34,769 bases of DNA from IMG/VR virus record IMGVR_UViG_3300044613_000162, positions 1-34,769 of that record; one strand, given 5' to 3'. The DNA comes from a virus. This document shows, in pieces, positions 1-5,437 of this stretch. A program made the translations under genes and the position numbers. The notes under the pieces were generated by a model that was not told the DNA's origin, did not search any database, and saw only the letters and a list, made by a program, of their open reading frames with translations. How positions within the stretch are numbered: position 1 is the stretch's first letter; the number at the start of each line of letters is the position of its first letter.

Positions 1-128
1 TTGCGGAGACGAGTTCCAGTTTAACCGGGAGTGGTGGGTTATGCTTGACGAAGGCGAAATAGTTGCTTATTGCGGATCAATTTACTCTAAAGGCATTTGC
101 ATATTTAATAGAGCGTGGGTTAAAAATT
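1..128. repeat. Terminal direct repeat, left copy (closure overlap)
   Basis: Bases 1-126 are identical to 34642-34767; base 127 differs (T here, A at 34768) and base 128 agrees. The repeat sits inside a coding gene and has no repeat-like structure, so it is best read as the overlap produced when a circular or circularly permuted molecule is assembled as a linear contig. A true short terminal redundancy is possible but less likely. Confidence 0.85.
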
Positions 129-331
129 CACATAGAGGGCAGGGCATACAAAGACGAATGATTAAGACCAGGTTAAAGGCTGCTTCTACTTTTTGCCACA
201 TAGCGATTACTTACACTACCTTAGACAACTTCCCTTCAGCTAATAACCTTATTTCGTGTGGGTTTAGGCTTTACCTACCGGAGTATTCATACGGGGGTTC
301 TGACAAACTTTACTTCCAAAAGTTACTATAA
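1..331 (+). CDS. GNAT N-acetyltransferase, 3' part (5' end at window end)
   Basis: This is the downstream part of a 142-residue protein whose first codons lie at 34544-34641; the frame is open from base 2. The acetyl-CoA binding motif of the GNAT family is visible as HRGQGIQRRMI, preceded by a beta strand with RAWVKNS, and the C-terminal half has the expected NLISCGFRLY segment. GNAT enzymes move an acetyl group from acetyl-CoA to an amine; the substrate here is unknown. An internal ATG at 41 could be mistaken for the start, but the upstream codons continue the fold (DEFQFNREWWVM). It is the last gene before the non-coding control region and is followed by a terminator-like hairpin. Confidence 0.8.
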   Translation, partial: CGDEFQFNREWWVMLDEGEIVAYCGSIYSKGICIFNRAWVKNSHRGQGIQRRMIKTRLKAASTFCHIAITYTTLDNFPSANNLISCGFRLYLPEYSYGGSDKLYFQKLL

Positions 332-354
332 AAGGTAGTAAAACTACTACTTTT
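330..354 (+). terminator. Terminator-like hairpin after the acetyltransferase
   Basis: AAAAG-GTAGT (330-339) pairs with ACTAC (343-347) and CTTTT (350-354) across a 3-base loop, with a 2-base TA bulge. It starts at the stop codon of the GNAT gene and ends in a T run, so it could end late transcription. The stem is AT-rich and weak. Confidence 0.45.
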
Positions 355-355
355 G
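348..355 (+). promoter_or_regulatory. Possible -7 promoter box TACTTTTG
   Basis: TACTTTTG fits the Bacteroidota -7 consensus TAnnTTTG. A start about 6 bases downstream would place the RNA 5' end near 361, just before the structured element at 370-446. No TTG is found at the proper -33 distance, and the box overlaps the preceding hairpin, so support is weak. Confidence 0.25.
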
Positions 356-369
356 GCTGCATTTTACTT

Positions 370-446
370 CCGACTTTGTACGTTCTGGCGTACATAATTG
401 GTAATAAACTGCACAATCTAAAGTGCAATTAAGTCGGTAATTACCA
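370..446 (+). ncRNA. Structured element: three-way junction with predicted pseudoknot
   Basis: Four perfect helices that can coexist lie in 77 bases: CCGACTT (370-376) with AAGTCGG (431-437); TGTACG (377-382) with CGTACA (389-394), loop TTCTGG; TGCAC (410-414) with GTGCA (423-427), loop AATCTAAA; and TGGTAAT (399-405) with ATTACCA (440-446), which crosses the first helix and makes a pseudoknot. The region does not code. It may be a structured RNA, a leader element, or a DNA structure at a replication origin. I do not recognise a known family; it is not a tRNA, because the arms do not fit the cloverleaf. Confidence 0.5.
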
Positions 447-469
447 TCATTACATACTATTTTTTGACA

Positions 470-493
470 TAATGTGCTATAAAATGCACATTA
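470..493 (+). other. 8-bp hairpin in the control region
   Basis: TAATGTGC (470-477) pairs with GCACATTA (486-493) around the loop TATAAAAT. A T run (GTTTTTG) follows eight bases later, so it could act as a weak terminator for an RNA starting near 361, or be part of an origin. Its GTGC/GCAC arms echo the hairpin at 410-427. Confidence 0.45.
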
Positions 494-585
494 ACTCGTG
501 TTTTTGTCCTATGTAAAACCCATTATTTGCATCATTGTTGCAAAAATAATTTATATAATTTTACACTTTGTATTGTTAATTGTAG

Positions 586-593
586 TATATTTG
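586..593 (+). promoter_or_regulatory. Early promoter, -7 box TATATTTG
   Basis: TATATTTG matches the Bacteroidota -7 consensus exactly. Transcription would begin near 598, leaving a 12-base leader before the ATG at 610. The nearest upstream TTTG (567-570) is only 15 bases away, shorter than the usual 19-21, so the -33 element is poor. It is placed to drive the early operon 610-2982. Confidence 0.6.
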
Positions 594-609
594 TTGAAAC
601 AAAACACAA

Positions 610-816
610 ATGACACATTTAACCAACTACCAGAAGTTCCAATTCGAGAGATTTGGCACTATCTTACTGCAAGACGGGAGCAGTACACAAAACCCGTATG
701 ATCCAAAATTACTGCCTAAAAACTACGATTACGAAGATGATGATTACACCTTCACTCGTTGGGTTGAAAACAATGCAGAACTTGAACTTTTAAAAAACGA
801 ATTATATGAAGATTGA
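610..816 (+). CDS. Small hypothetical early protein
   Basis: A 68-residue acidic protein with many aromatic residues (NYQKFQFERFGTIL near the start, an acidic YEDDDYTFTRW segment in the middle). I do not recognise a domain. It is the first gene after the control region and its promoter box, and overlaps the next start by 11 bases, as expected for the first gene of a translationally coupled early operon. A longer reading frame at 498-701 in another register covers its start but begins inside the control region and is not credible. Confidence 0.65.
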   Translation: MTHLTNYQKFQFERFGTILLQDGSSTQNPYDPKLLPKNYDYEDDDYTFTRWVENNAELELLKNELYED

Positions 817-1003
817 ATTTGTAAAAGAAACTAAGCCAGACGGCACTATTTTCTACTACACTTTAGTAGATAACAAATATGATAGCGCAAGTATGTACTT
901 GGAATATTCTCAGGCTTACGAGTATTTTTTAAGCCTAAAGAAAAGACAAGAACCTATTATCGAAATTTTAGAACACTATTCAATAGACACTCAAAACAAA
1001 TAA
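806..1003 (+). CDS. Small hypothetical early protein
   Basis: A 65-residue protein of mixed charge. It begins MKIEFVKETKPDG, followed by two predicted strands (IFYYTLVDN) and a helix rich in Tyr and Leu (YLEYSQAYEYFLSLKKR). No known family is recognised. It overlaps the preceding gene and ends two bases before the next ATG, so it belongs to the early operon. Confidence 0.65.
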   Translation: MKIEFVKETKPDGTIFYYTLVDNKYDSASMYLEYSQAYEYFLSLKKRQEPIIEILEHYSIDTQNK

Positions 1004-1005
1004 CA

Positions 1006-1227
1006 ATGGATAATCAAATACAAAACTTATTAAACTTAGGTATAAATTTAAACAAATTTTATTCTATTGAAGTTCGATCTTGCGACATAATACTACAAGG
1101 GTGGGTAACAAGTTCCTTAATGAATGATCTAAATGTATTAGGATATGAGTTCGATTATATCAAAGAAAATAATTGGTTTCTTTGTAGAAAAGGAAACGTA
1201 AGAATTATCTTAACTTTAAACTATTAA
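1006..1227 (+). CDS. Small hypothetical early protein
   Basis: A 73-residue protein with no recognised domain. It has an N-terminal helix (NQIQNLLNLGINL) and a likely beta-rich remainder with two cysteines. The ATG follows the previous stop directly and the stop lies two bases before the ERF gene, so its role is probably tied to recombination or early takeover, but this rests only on position. Confidence 0.6.
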   Translation: MDNQIQNLLNLGINLNKFYSIEVRSCDIILQGWVTSSLMNDLNVLGYEFDYIKENNWFLCRKGNVRIILTLNY

Positions 1228-1229
1228 TT

Positions 1230-1763
1230 ATGAGCCTAATTAAAATTCAACAAGAATTAAAAGCACCTAAAAATCAATTTAACGCTTTTGCTAAATACAA
1301 GTACCGAAGTGCAGAAGATATAATTGAAGCTGCAAAACCTATCTGCCATAAGTACGGCTATGCTTTAATGTTAAGCGACGAGGTAATAGAAGTAGGCGGT
1401 CGAGTTTATGTAAAGGCTACGGCTTGTTTAAGTAACGGAGAAGATAACATTACTTGCACGGGTCTTGCTCGTGAAGAGGAAAACAAAAAAGGAATGGACG
1501 CTTCACAAATTACCGGAGCAGCAAGTAGCTACGCCAGGAAGTACGCACTTAACGGACTCTTTGCCATAGACGATACCAAAGATGCAGATGCTACTAATGA
1601 GCATAAAGACGAAGTAAGCGAAGGGCAAAAGGCATTCTTGATTGAAGCACTTGATAAAACAAAGTTTACTGAAGACCAGAAGGTAAAGGCTGCTTTGAAA
1701 ATCAATGCTATCAAGACCTTAGACGAATTTAACAAGATTAAAGAAACAATTAAAAAAAGCTAA
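1230..1763 (+). CDS. erf: ERF-family single-strand annealing recombinase
   Basis: A 177-residue protein resembling the ERF superfamily of phage single-strand annealing proteins, which pair complementary single strands in recombination and genome circularisation. Supporting features are the N-terminal LKAPKNQFNAFAKYKYR segment (residues 10-26), the following helix RSAEDIIEAAKP, and the motif GAASSYARKYAL (96-107) with LFAIDDTKDAD (110-120), where ERF proteins have their conserved G-x-x-x-S-Y-x-x-R/K core. The last 50 residues are a charged, lysine-rich tail. It lies in the early operon with an SSB-like small protein and a DnaA-like protein, which supports a recombination-replication module. 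The stop overlaps the next ATG. Confidence 0.85.
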   Translation: MSLIKIQQELKAPKNQFNAFAKYKYRSAEDIIEAAKPICHKYGYALMLSDEVIEVGGRVYVKATACLSNGEDNITCTGLAREEENKKGMDASQITGAASSYARKYALNGLFAIDDTKDADATNEHKDEVSEGQKAFLIEALDKTKFTEDQKVKAALKINAIKTLDEFNKIKETIKKS

Positions 1764-1987
1764 TGAGAACTGCAATGCAAGAATTATTAAGTGAAATGTC
1801 TAATCCTAATTGGAATAGATTATCTTTTGATGCCAGATACAAAATGTTTGATAAATTACTTGATTTAGAAAAAGAGCAGATAATACAAGCGCATATAGAT
1901 GGCTTTGACCATATTGTTGTAGATTTTAAAAAACAAGAATACGCAGAACAATACTACAATCAAACCTTTAACCAAAACGAAAGCTAA
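1763..1987 (+). CDS. Small hypothetical protein of the replication operon
   Basis: A 74-residue, mostly helical acidic protein (AMQELLSEM, then FDKLLDLEKEQIIQAHIDGF) ending in the tyrosine-rich AEQYYNQTFNQNES. Small proteins with this build are common in Bacteroidota phage early regions, but I know no function. Stop/start overlaps on both sides indicate coupling with ERF and the next gene. Confidence 0.7.
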   Translation: MRTAMQELLSEMSNPNWNRLSFDARYKMFDKLLDLEKEQIIQAHIDGFDHIVVDFKKQEYAEQYYNQTFNQNES

Positions 1988-2223
1988 TGAAAGAACTGTT
2001 ACCATTTGAAAGGCAAATATTGTTAGCTGAGGTTTACCATTACGCTTGGTATAACGAAGAGGCTTACTCAGACCTTTTAGCGTTTATAGATAAGTATCAA
2101 ACCATTTTAGACAAACCAGTATTTTTAACCCAAATCAATAACAATGACACAGAAACAACAAATCTTGAACCACTTGCTTTCGGGCAAAACCTTGACACCA
2201 ATCCAGGCTCTAACGAAATTTAA
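1987..2223 (+). CDS. Small hypothetical protein
   Basis: A 78-residue protein starting MKELLPFERQILLAEVYHY; the first 50 residues look helical and acidic, and the end (DTETTNLEPLAF and beyond) is low in structure. The last 80 bases overlap the HTH gene at 2144 in another frame. Because the first part is well separated from other genes and coupled to the preceding stop, I take it as real; the C-terminal end may be shaped by the overlap. Confidence 0.55.
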   Translation: MKELLPFERQILLAEVYHYAWYNEEAYSDLLAFIDKYQTILDKPVFLTQINNNDTETTNLEPLAFGQNLDTNPGSNEI

Positions 2224-2353
2224 TAGCCTGAGATTATCGGCAGTTATCTTTGAATTAAAACGCAAAGGATATAAGATACAGTCCGACTTAATTAACGTAG
2301 GTAATAAGAAACAACCTAAATTTGTAAGTAAATATTCACTAATAAAAAAGTAA
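2144..2353 (+). CDS. Small helix-turn-helix protein
   Basis: A 69-residue basic protein that looks like a winged helix-turn-helix: MTQKQQILNHLLSGKTLTP gives the first helix, IQALTKFNSLRLSAVIFELKR the helix-turn-helix, and KGYKIQSDLI a strand of the wing. It probably binds DNA, perhaps as an early regulator. The first 80 bases overlap the end of the gene at 1987. The stop lies three bases before the next ATG. Confidence 0.7.
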   Translation: MTQKQQILNHLLSGKTLTPIQALTKFNSLRLSAVIFELKRKGYKIQSDLINVGNKKQPKFVSKYSLIKK

Positions 2354-2356
2354 AAA

Positions 2357-2551
2357 ATGGAACAAAAAAAATGGAGTGCAGGTGCTTGGAAAAAGCAAAC
2401 CGCTAAAGGAGAAGTAATTAATTTTACAATCAATGATGTTAAATACTCAATGTGGGTTAATGCTTACAAGACCGAGGATAAACAACCAGATTACAAGATT
2501 TATGTAAATGATTTTAAACCTAAAGAAGACACGGAAGGATTGCCGTTTTAA
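2357..2551 (+). CDS. Small protein with SSB-like C-terminal tip
   Basis: A 64-residue protein. The body (KKWSAGAWKKQTAKGEV, then INFTINDVKYSMWVNAYK) is basic, aromatic and beta-rich, which would suit nucleic-acid contact. The C-terminus KPKEDTEGLPF ends in an acidic stretch followed by LPF, like the DDIPF/DDLPF tip of bacterial single-strand binding proteins that recruits partner enzymes. It is too short for a normal OB-fold SSB, so the function is inferred. It sits between an HTH gene and a DnaA-like gene. Confidence 0.6.
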   Translation: MEQKKWSAGAWKKQTAKGEVINFTINDVKYSMWVNAYKTEDKQPDYKIYVNDFKPKEDTEGLPF

Positions 2552-2553
2552 TT

Positions 2554-2982
2554 ATGCTAACTAAAAATAGAGATGTTTCAATAAGACAACTAAAGGAGTT
2601 ATACTATGCTCAACGTAATACCCACGTTAAATTGCACGAAATGATGTCGCAGTTAGGGTTGTTAGGCTTAGAAGACAACGAGCCTTTAGGTGCGGATATA
2701 GGTGCGAGAAGCATCGTTAAATTAGTTGAAGAGGTATTTGAATGCGATATATCAAGAAGGGATAGGAGTTTAAGAACTACCTTTGGTCGCAAGGCTGCTG
2801 CTTACTTACTTAGAAGGTACACTAAATTAAACCTTAAAGAGATAAGCGCATACACCGGCACTAAAGACCATACCACCGCAATTCACAATATCAAACAAGC
2901 AAACAACCTAATTGACACGGAAGATTGGTTTAAGGACAAATTAAAAAGAATTTGCCAAAAGATTGAAATTACCGAAAATTAG
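2554..2982 (+). CDS. DnaA domain IV (DnaA-box binding) protein
   Basis: A 142-residue protein. Residues about 48-137 match the C-terminal DNA-binding domain of DnaA: a helix containing RSIVKLVEEVFEC, then RKAAAYLLRRYTKLNLKEIS, and the signature YTGTKDHTTAIHNIKQA (100-116), where the D-H-T/S-T motif reads bases of the DnaA box. There is no AAA+ ATPase domain. It may bind phage or host origin sequences and act as initiator, initiator competitor or transcription regulator. The N-terminal 45 residues (a helix with QLKELYYAQRNTH) are unrecognised. The stop overlaps the upstream edge of the promoter at 2963-2992. Confidence 0.85.
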   Translation: MLTKNRDVSIRQLKELYYAQRNTHVKLHEMMSQLGLLGLEDNEPLGADIGARSIVKLVEEVFECDISRRDRSLRTTFGRKAAAYLLRRYTKLNLKEISAYTGTKDHTTAIHNIKQANNLIDTEDWFKDKLKRICQKIEITEN

Positions 2983-2992
2983 TTTATATTTG
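2963..2992 (+). promoter_or_regulatory. Consensus Bacteroidota promoter
   Basis: TTG (2963-2965), 19 bases, then TATATTTG (2985-2992): both boxes and the spacing fit the Bacteroidota vegetative promoter. Transcription should begin near 2998. It lies inside the end of the DnaA-like gene and reads into the structured leader of the DUF1376 gene. Confidence 0.8.
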
Positions 2993-3031
2993 CAGATATA
3001 TAAAAATACATTAACGAAAGTCGAGTCGATA

Positions 3032-3052
3032 ATGTGTTTAGTGGTTAAATAA
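3032..3052 (+). CDS. Possible six-codon leader peptide
   Basis: ATG TGT TTA GTG GTT AAA TAA lies between the two halves of the upstream helix. A ribosome on its stop codon would cover the 5' arm of the terminator at 3054-3059, which is how leader peptides can couple translation to attenuation. The frame is short enough to occur by chance. Confidence 0.25.
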   Translation: MCLVVK

Positions 3053-3053
3053 T

Positions 3054-3090
3054 AGCCCCTGGTAGCTCGACTCTATTGGGGGCTTTTTTA
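3054..3090 (+). terminator. Intrinsic terminator inside the leader
   Basis: AGCCCC (3054-3059) pairs with GGGGCT (3079-3084), extendable by a T-G pair inward, followed by a run of six or seven T. It ends only eight bases before the ATG of the next gene, so either most transcripts stop here or readthrough is regulated. Confidence 0.7.
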
Positions 3091-3097
3091 TTTTATT

Positions 3098-3823
3098 ATG
3101 GCAAAAGACCCTGCATTCCTATTTTATAGCAGCGATTTCTTAAACGGAGTAGCTGACTTAACAATGGAAGAGAGAGGACAATTTATTACTCTCTTATGTT
3201 TACAACATCAAAAAGGTACACTTACAGACAAAACCATTAGGTTATCTTTAGGTTCGGTTTCGGTTGATGTTTTGAGCAAGTTTTTAAAAGACAAAGACGG
3301 AAATTTTTACAACGAACGGCTAAGTGAAGAGATTGAAAAACGCATTCAATTTACTGAAAGCCGTAGAAACAATGGCTCTAAAGGTGGTAGACCTAAAAAT
3401 AACACAAAACCATTAGGTTTAGCTAAACATAACCTTATGGAAGATGTAAATGAAAATGAAAATGAAAATATAATTATAAATAAAAGTAAATGTACTTTTG
3501 AGCAAGTTTACGAATATATGTCAATCCGGATAGGAACAGATCAAGCAAAGATTGAAGCTGAAAAATTTGTAAATTACTATGAAAGTAATGGTTGGAAAGT
3601 AGGGAAAAACCCTATGAAAAGTTGGGGAGCAGCCGCAAATAATTGGATAACAAACTCTAAACAATATGCAAAAGGAACTACAAACAATCAACGAAAGCTT
3701 GATAAAAACGAACTCGAAAACCTTAAAAACTACAACTATATCCACTCTACTTCCTATGGAGCAGGAGATTATGACCGCCTTTTCGGGGGAACGAATGAGG
3801 AACATAAACTCTACCATATTTAA
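3098..3823 (+). CDS. DUF1376-type replication-module protein
   Basis: A 241-residue protein. Residues 1-75 form a DUF1376-like winged helix (FLFYSSDFLNGVADLTMEER, then QFITLLCLQHQKGTLTD), found in phage replication-initiation or primosome proteins. A linker rich in Gly, Asn and Glu follows (NGSKGGRPKNNTKP; NENENEN). The C-terminal part (about 130-195) contains EKFVNYYESNGWKVG and MKSWGAAANNWI, the usual end of such proteins. It probably helps load the host helicase at the phage origin; this is inferred from the family. Expression appears controlled by the leader at 2998-3090. The end overlaps the next gene. Confidence 0.75.
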   Translation: MAKDPAFLFYSSDFLNGVADLTMEERGQFITLLCLQHQKGTLTDKTIRLSLGSVSVDVLSKFLKDKDGNFYNERLSEEIEKRIQFTESRRNNGSKGGRPKNNTKPLGLAKHNLMEDVNENENENIIINKSKCTFEQVYEYMSIRIGTDQAKIEAEKFVNYYESNGWKVGKNPMKSWGAAANNWITNSKQYAKGTTNNQRKLDKNELENLKNYNYIHSTSYGAGDYDRLFGGTNEEHKLYHI

Positions 3824-4424
3824 GCAGAACCTTATTTACTTGATGCAGCTTGTAGGTATTAACAATCCTGGAGATGTTAAGTTAGCAATTTTAGAGGATT
3901 GGATAAGAACCGAGTATGGTAACTTTACAATAAACGAGATTAAAGTAGCGTTTAAGCAAATGGTAGCTAATGACTTTATAGACCACTACCAGAACTTTAG
4001 TCCTGCATACTTTAGTCAGGTTATGGATAGGTACAAGAAAAAAGCAAATGAAGTAAGAAAAATGATGCCACAAGAACGAGTTGAAGCAATACCACACTTA
4101 ACCGATTTAGAGATAATTGATTACTCTTACCAAGAATATAAGGTTCTGGAAAATAGAACATTTGATAGGTTGTTTAACCCATTATCCGTATTTACAAAGC
4201 TTAATAGCACGGGCATCAAGGTATGGACAAAAGAAGATGGCGCACTTGCTAAAAAGAAACTTATGGAGATTATTACTTACAAGGCTAATAAAATGGACAT
4301 CATAAGCGCAAAGCAGTACCGGGACGAATGGACTGAACAATGGTTAAAGAACCAGGCTCGAGCAGTTGCAGTAGCTTTATTTTTTGAGGATCAAATAAAA
4401 ATTGGCAAAGTTTCGTTTTCTTAA
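3771..4424 (+). CDS. Hypothetical replication-module protein
   Basis: A 217-residue protein of unknown function, largely helical. Segments include FKQNLIYLMQLVGINNPGD, YGNFTINEIKVAFKQMVAND, and FSPAYFSQVMDRYKKKANE, a layout reminiscent of small DnaA/DnaC-region proteins that follow DUF1376 genes in phages. The start is uncertain: ATG occurs in frame at 3756, 3771 and 3795; I chose 3771 because GGAG lies eight bases upstream. The reading frame is open further back to 3666, but that part is inside the preceding gene. Its position suggests a helicase loader or partner, with no direct motif to prove it. Confidence 0.65.
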   Translation: MTAFSGERMRNINSTIFKQNLIYLMQLVGINNPGDVKLAILEDWIRTEYGNFTINEIKVAFKQMVANDFIDHYQNFSPAYFSQVMDRYKKKANEVRKMMPQERVEAIPHLTDLEIIDYSYQEYKVLENRTFDRLFNPLSVFTKLNSTGIKVWTKEDGALAKKKLMEIITYKANKMDIISAKQYRDEWTEQWLKNQARAVAVALFFEDQIKIGKVSFS

Positions 4425-4438
4425 TATAGTTTTGTAAT

Positions 4439-4744
4439 ATGACCGCAAACGAATTAACCAAACAAGCAATCCAAACCCTAAATAAAAATGGGTGCTTTGT
4501 ATGGCGCAATAATAACTTAGCGGTTCGAGGGCGCACCTTCATAGGTCTTAAAGGAGTTCCAGATGTAGTAGGCTTTCATACTCAAAGCGGTGTAGCGGTT
4601 TATTGCGAAACCAAAGCCATAGGAGATAAACTTAGCAGTTATCAAATAGCGTTCTTAAACTTAGCAAAGACGGCAAATTGTTTCTGCTACATAGCAACCG
4701 AAGATAACGGCAAACTAACCTTAAAGGAGTATGAACAAGAATAG
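4439..4744 (+). CDS. VRR-NUC domain nuclease
   Basis: A 101-residue protein matching the stand-alone VRR-NUC nuclease fold: NGCFVWRNNNLAVRGR at the N-terminus, GLKGVPDVVGF (catalytic Asp in G-x-P-D), AVYCETKAIGDKLSSYQ (E-x-K motif then Q), and a final ATED segment. Enzymes of this PD-(D/E)XK family act as Holliday-junction or flap nucleases in phage recombination. The ATG lies four bases after a TAGTTTTG box (4427-4434), a possible leaderless promoter. The end overlaps the next gene by 14 bases. Confidence 0.8.
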   Translation: MTANELTKQAIQTLNKNGCFVWRNNNLAVRGRTFIGLKGVPDVVGFHTQSGVAVYCETKAIGDKLSSYQIAFLNLAKTANCFCYIATEDNGKLTLKEYEQE

Positions 4745-5207
4745 CATCATATTAGAACTTTGGGAAAGCCGAGAACTTAAGGAAGCAATAGACAAAATGC
4801 AGCCTGAAGATTTACGAGACGATTTAAGAAGCGAACTATTTAAGGTGCTATGTGAAATGGAAGAAGAGCGTTTAATTGATATGCGTACACGCAACGTATT
4901 AAAGTTCTATTTGGTTAGAACAATGATTAATATGATGCAAAGTAACACGAGCCAATTTTATAGGACATACCGCAAACCATTAGAAGTAGAATTAATAGTT
5001 CACGATAGGGACGAAGATTTATTAAACAAAGTAGAAGACGAGTTGTCAAAGATGCACTGGTACAAAGCGGAACTATTACGAGTGTATGCTATCAAACATA
5101 ACTGCAACGCTAAAGAATTAAGCAGAGTTACGGGTATTCCGTATATGTCAATACATAGGGAACTTAAGCTAACTAAACGTGAACTAAAAAAACAATTACG
5201 AAAATGA
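4731..5207 (+). CDS. Sigma-factor-like regulator
   Basis: A 158-residue protein. The C-terminal 50 residues form a helix-turn-helix like sigma-70 region 4 (AELLRVYAIKHNCNAKELSR, then VTGIPYMSIHRELKLTKREL), and the N-terminal part is a helical bundle that may match region 2 (NVLKFYLVRTMINMM, then FYRTYRKPLEVEL). Proteins of this build are late-gene regulators or small sigma factors in phages. It lies at the end of the replication genes, a sensible place for a middle/late switch. A terminase-small-subunit type HTH is an alternative. The stop overlaps the next ATG. Confidence 0.65.
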   Translation: MNKNSIILELWESRELKEAIDKMQPEDLRDDLRSELFKVLCEMEEERLIDMRTRNVLKFYLVRTMINMMQSNTSQFYRTYRKPLEVELIVHDRDEDLLNKVEDELSKMHWYKAELLRVYAIKHNCNAKELSRVTGIPYMSIHRELKLTKRELKKQLRK

Positions 5208-5437
5208 TAATTATAGCAGCGATATGCTTTGCAATATTCTTTGTAGAGATACACCAATTTCATAGGAAGTGGAAATTAGATTTTAAGCCTTTTAGTTGCA
5301 CGAGTTGTTTAGCAGCTTGGACAGGTTTGGCTTTATATTTACTACCTGCAATATGTACTGATGTTATTGCGTTTGTATTTATTCCGGGAGTGTTAGCACC
5401 TTTACTTTCAAAAATAATGTGGAACTTATGGAAATAG
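5204..5437 (+). CDS. Small membrane protein with a C-x-x-C motif
   Basis: A 77-residue protein with a hydrophobic N-terminus (MIIIAAICFAIFFVEIHQF), a central FSCTSCLAAWTGLAL motif and a second hydrophobic stretch (TDVIAFVFIPGVLAPLL). The F-x-C-x-x-C-x-x-x-W-x-G pattern resembles DUF1360-like small membrane proteins. Function unknown; it could be an inner-membrane early protein such as a superinfection exclusion factor, but nothing proves that. ATGA overlap with the preceding gene. Confidence 0.65.
   Translation: MIIIAAICFAIFFVEIHQFHRKWKLDFKPFSCTSCLAAWTGLALYLLPAICTDVIAFVFIPGVLAPLLSKIMWNLWK

Larger units (their letters stand above)
2998..3090 (+). ncRNA. Structured leader / attenuator or small RNA
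   Basis: Between the promoter and the ATG at 3098 lie two interleaved helices: AGTCGAG (3019-3025) with CTCGACT (3066-3072), and AGCCCC (3054-3059) with GGGGCT (3079-3084). The second is a terminator stem followed by TTTTTT, and its 17-base loop contains CTCGACT. A six-codon reading frame (MCLVVK, 3032-3052) ends one base before the terminator stem. The arrangement suits transcription attenuation or a pseudoknotted small RNA of about 90 bases. Confidence 0.6.

Noticed and set aside
1-128. Terminal repeat as a true phage direct terminal repeat
   Set aside because: It is inside a coding gene, its length is close to an assembler k-mer, and joining the ends restores an intact protein.
370-446. 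tRNA-like gene
   Set aside because: The 7-bp outer stem recalls an acceptor stem, but the arms number, loop sizes and T-loop sequence do not fit a tRNA.
498-701. Open frame of 67 residues with hydrophobic start
   Set aside because: It lacks an ATG start, lies in the control region over the promoter box, and its second half is the shadow of the gene at 610.
3666-3770. Upstream extension of the gene at 3771
   Set aside because: It lies wholly inside the DUF1376 gene, reads as low-complexity Thr/Lys/Ser sequence, and suitable ATGs exist at 3756-3795.
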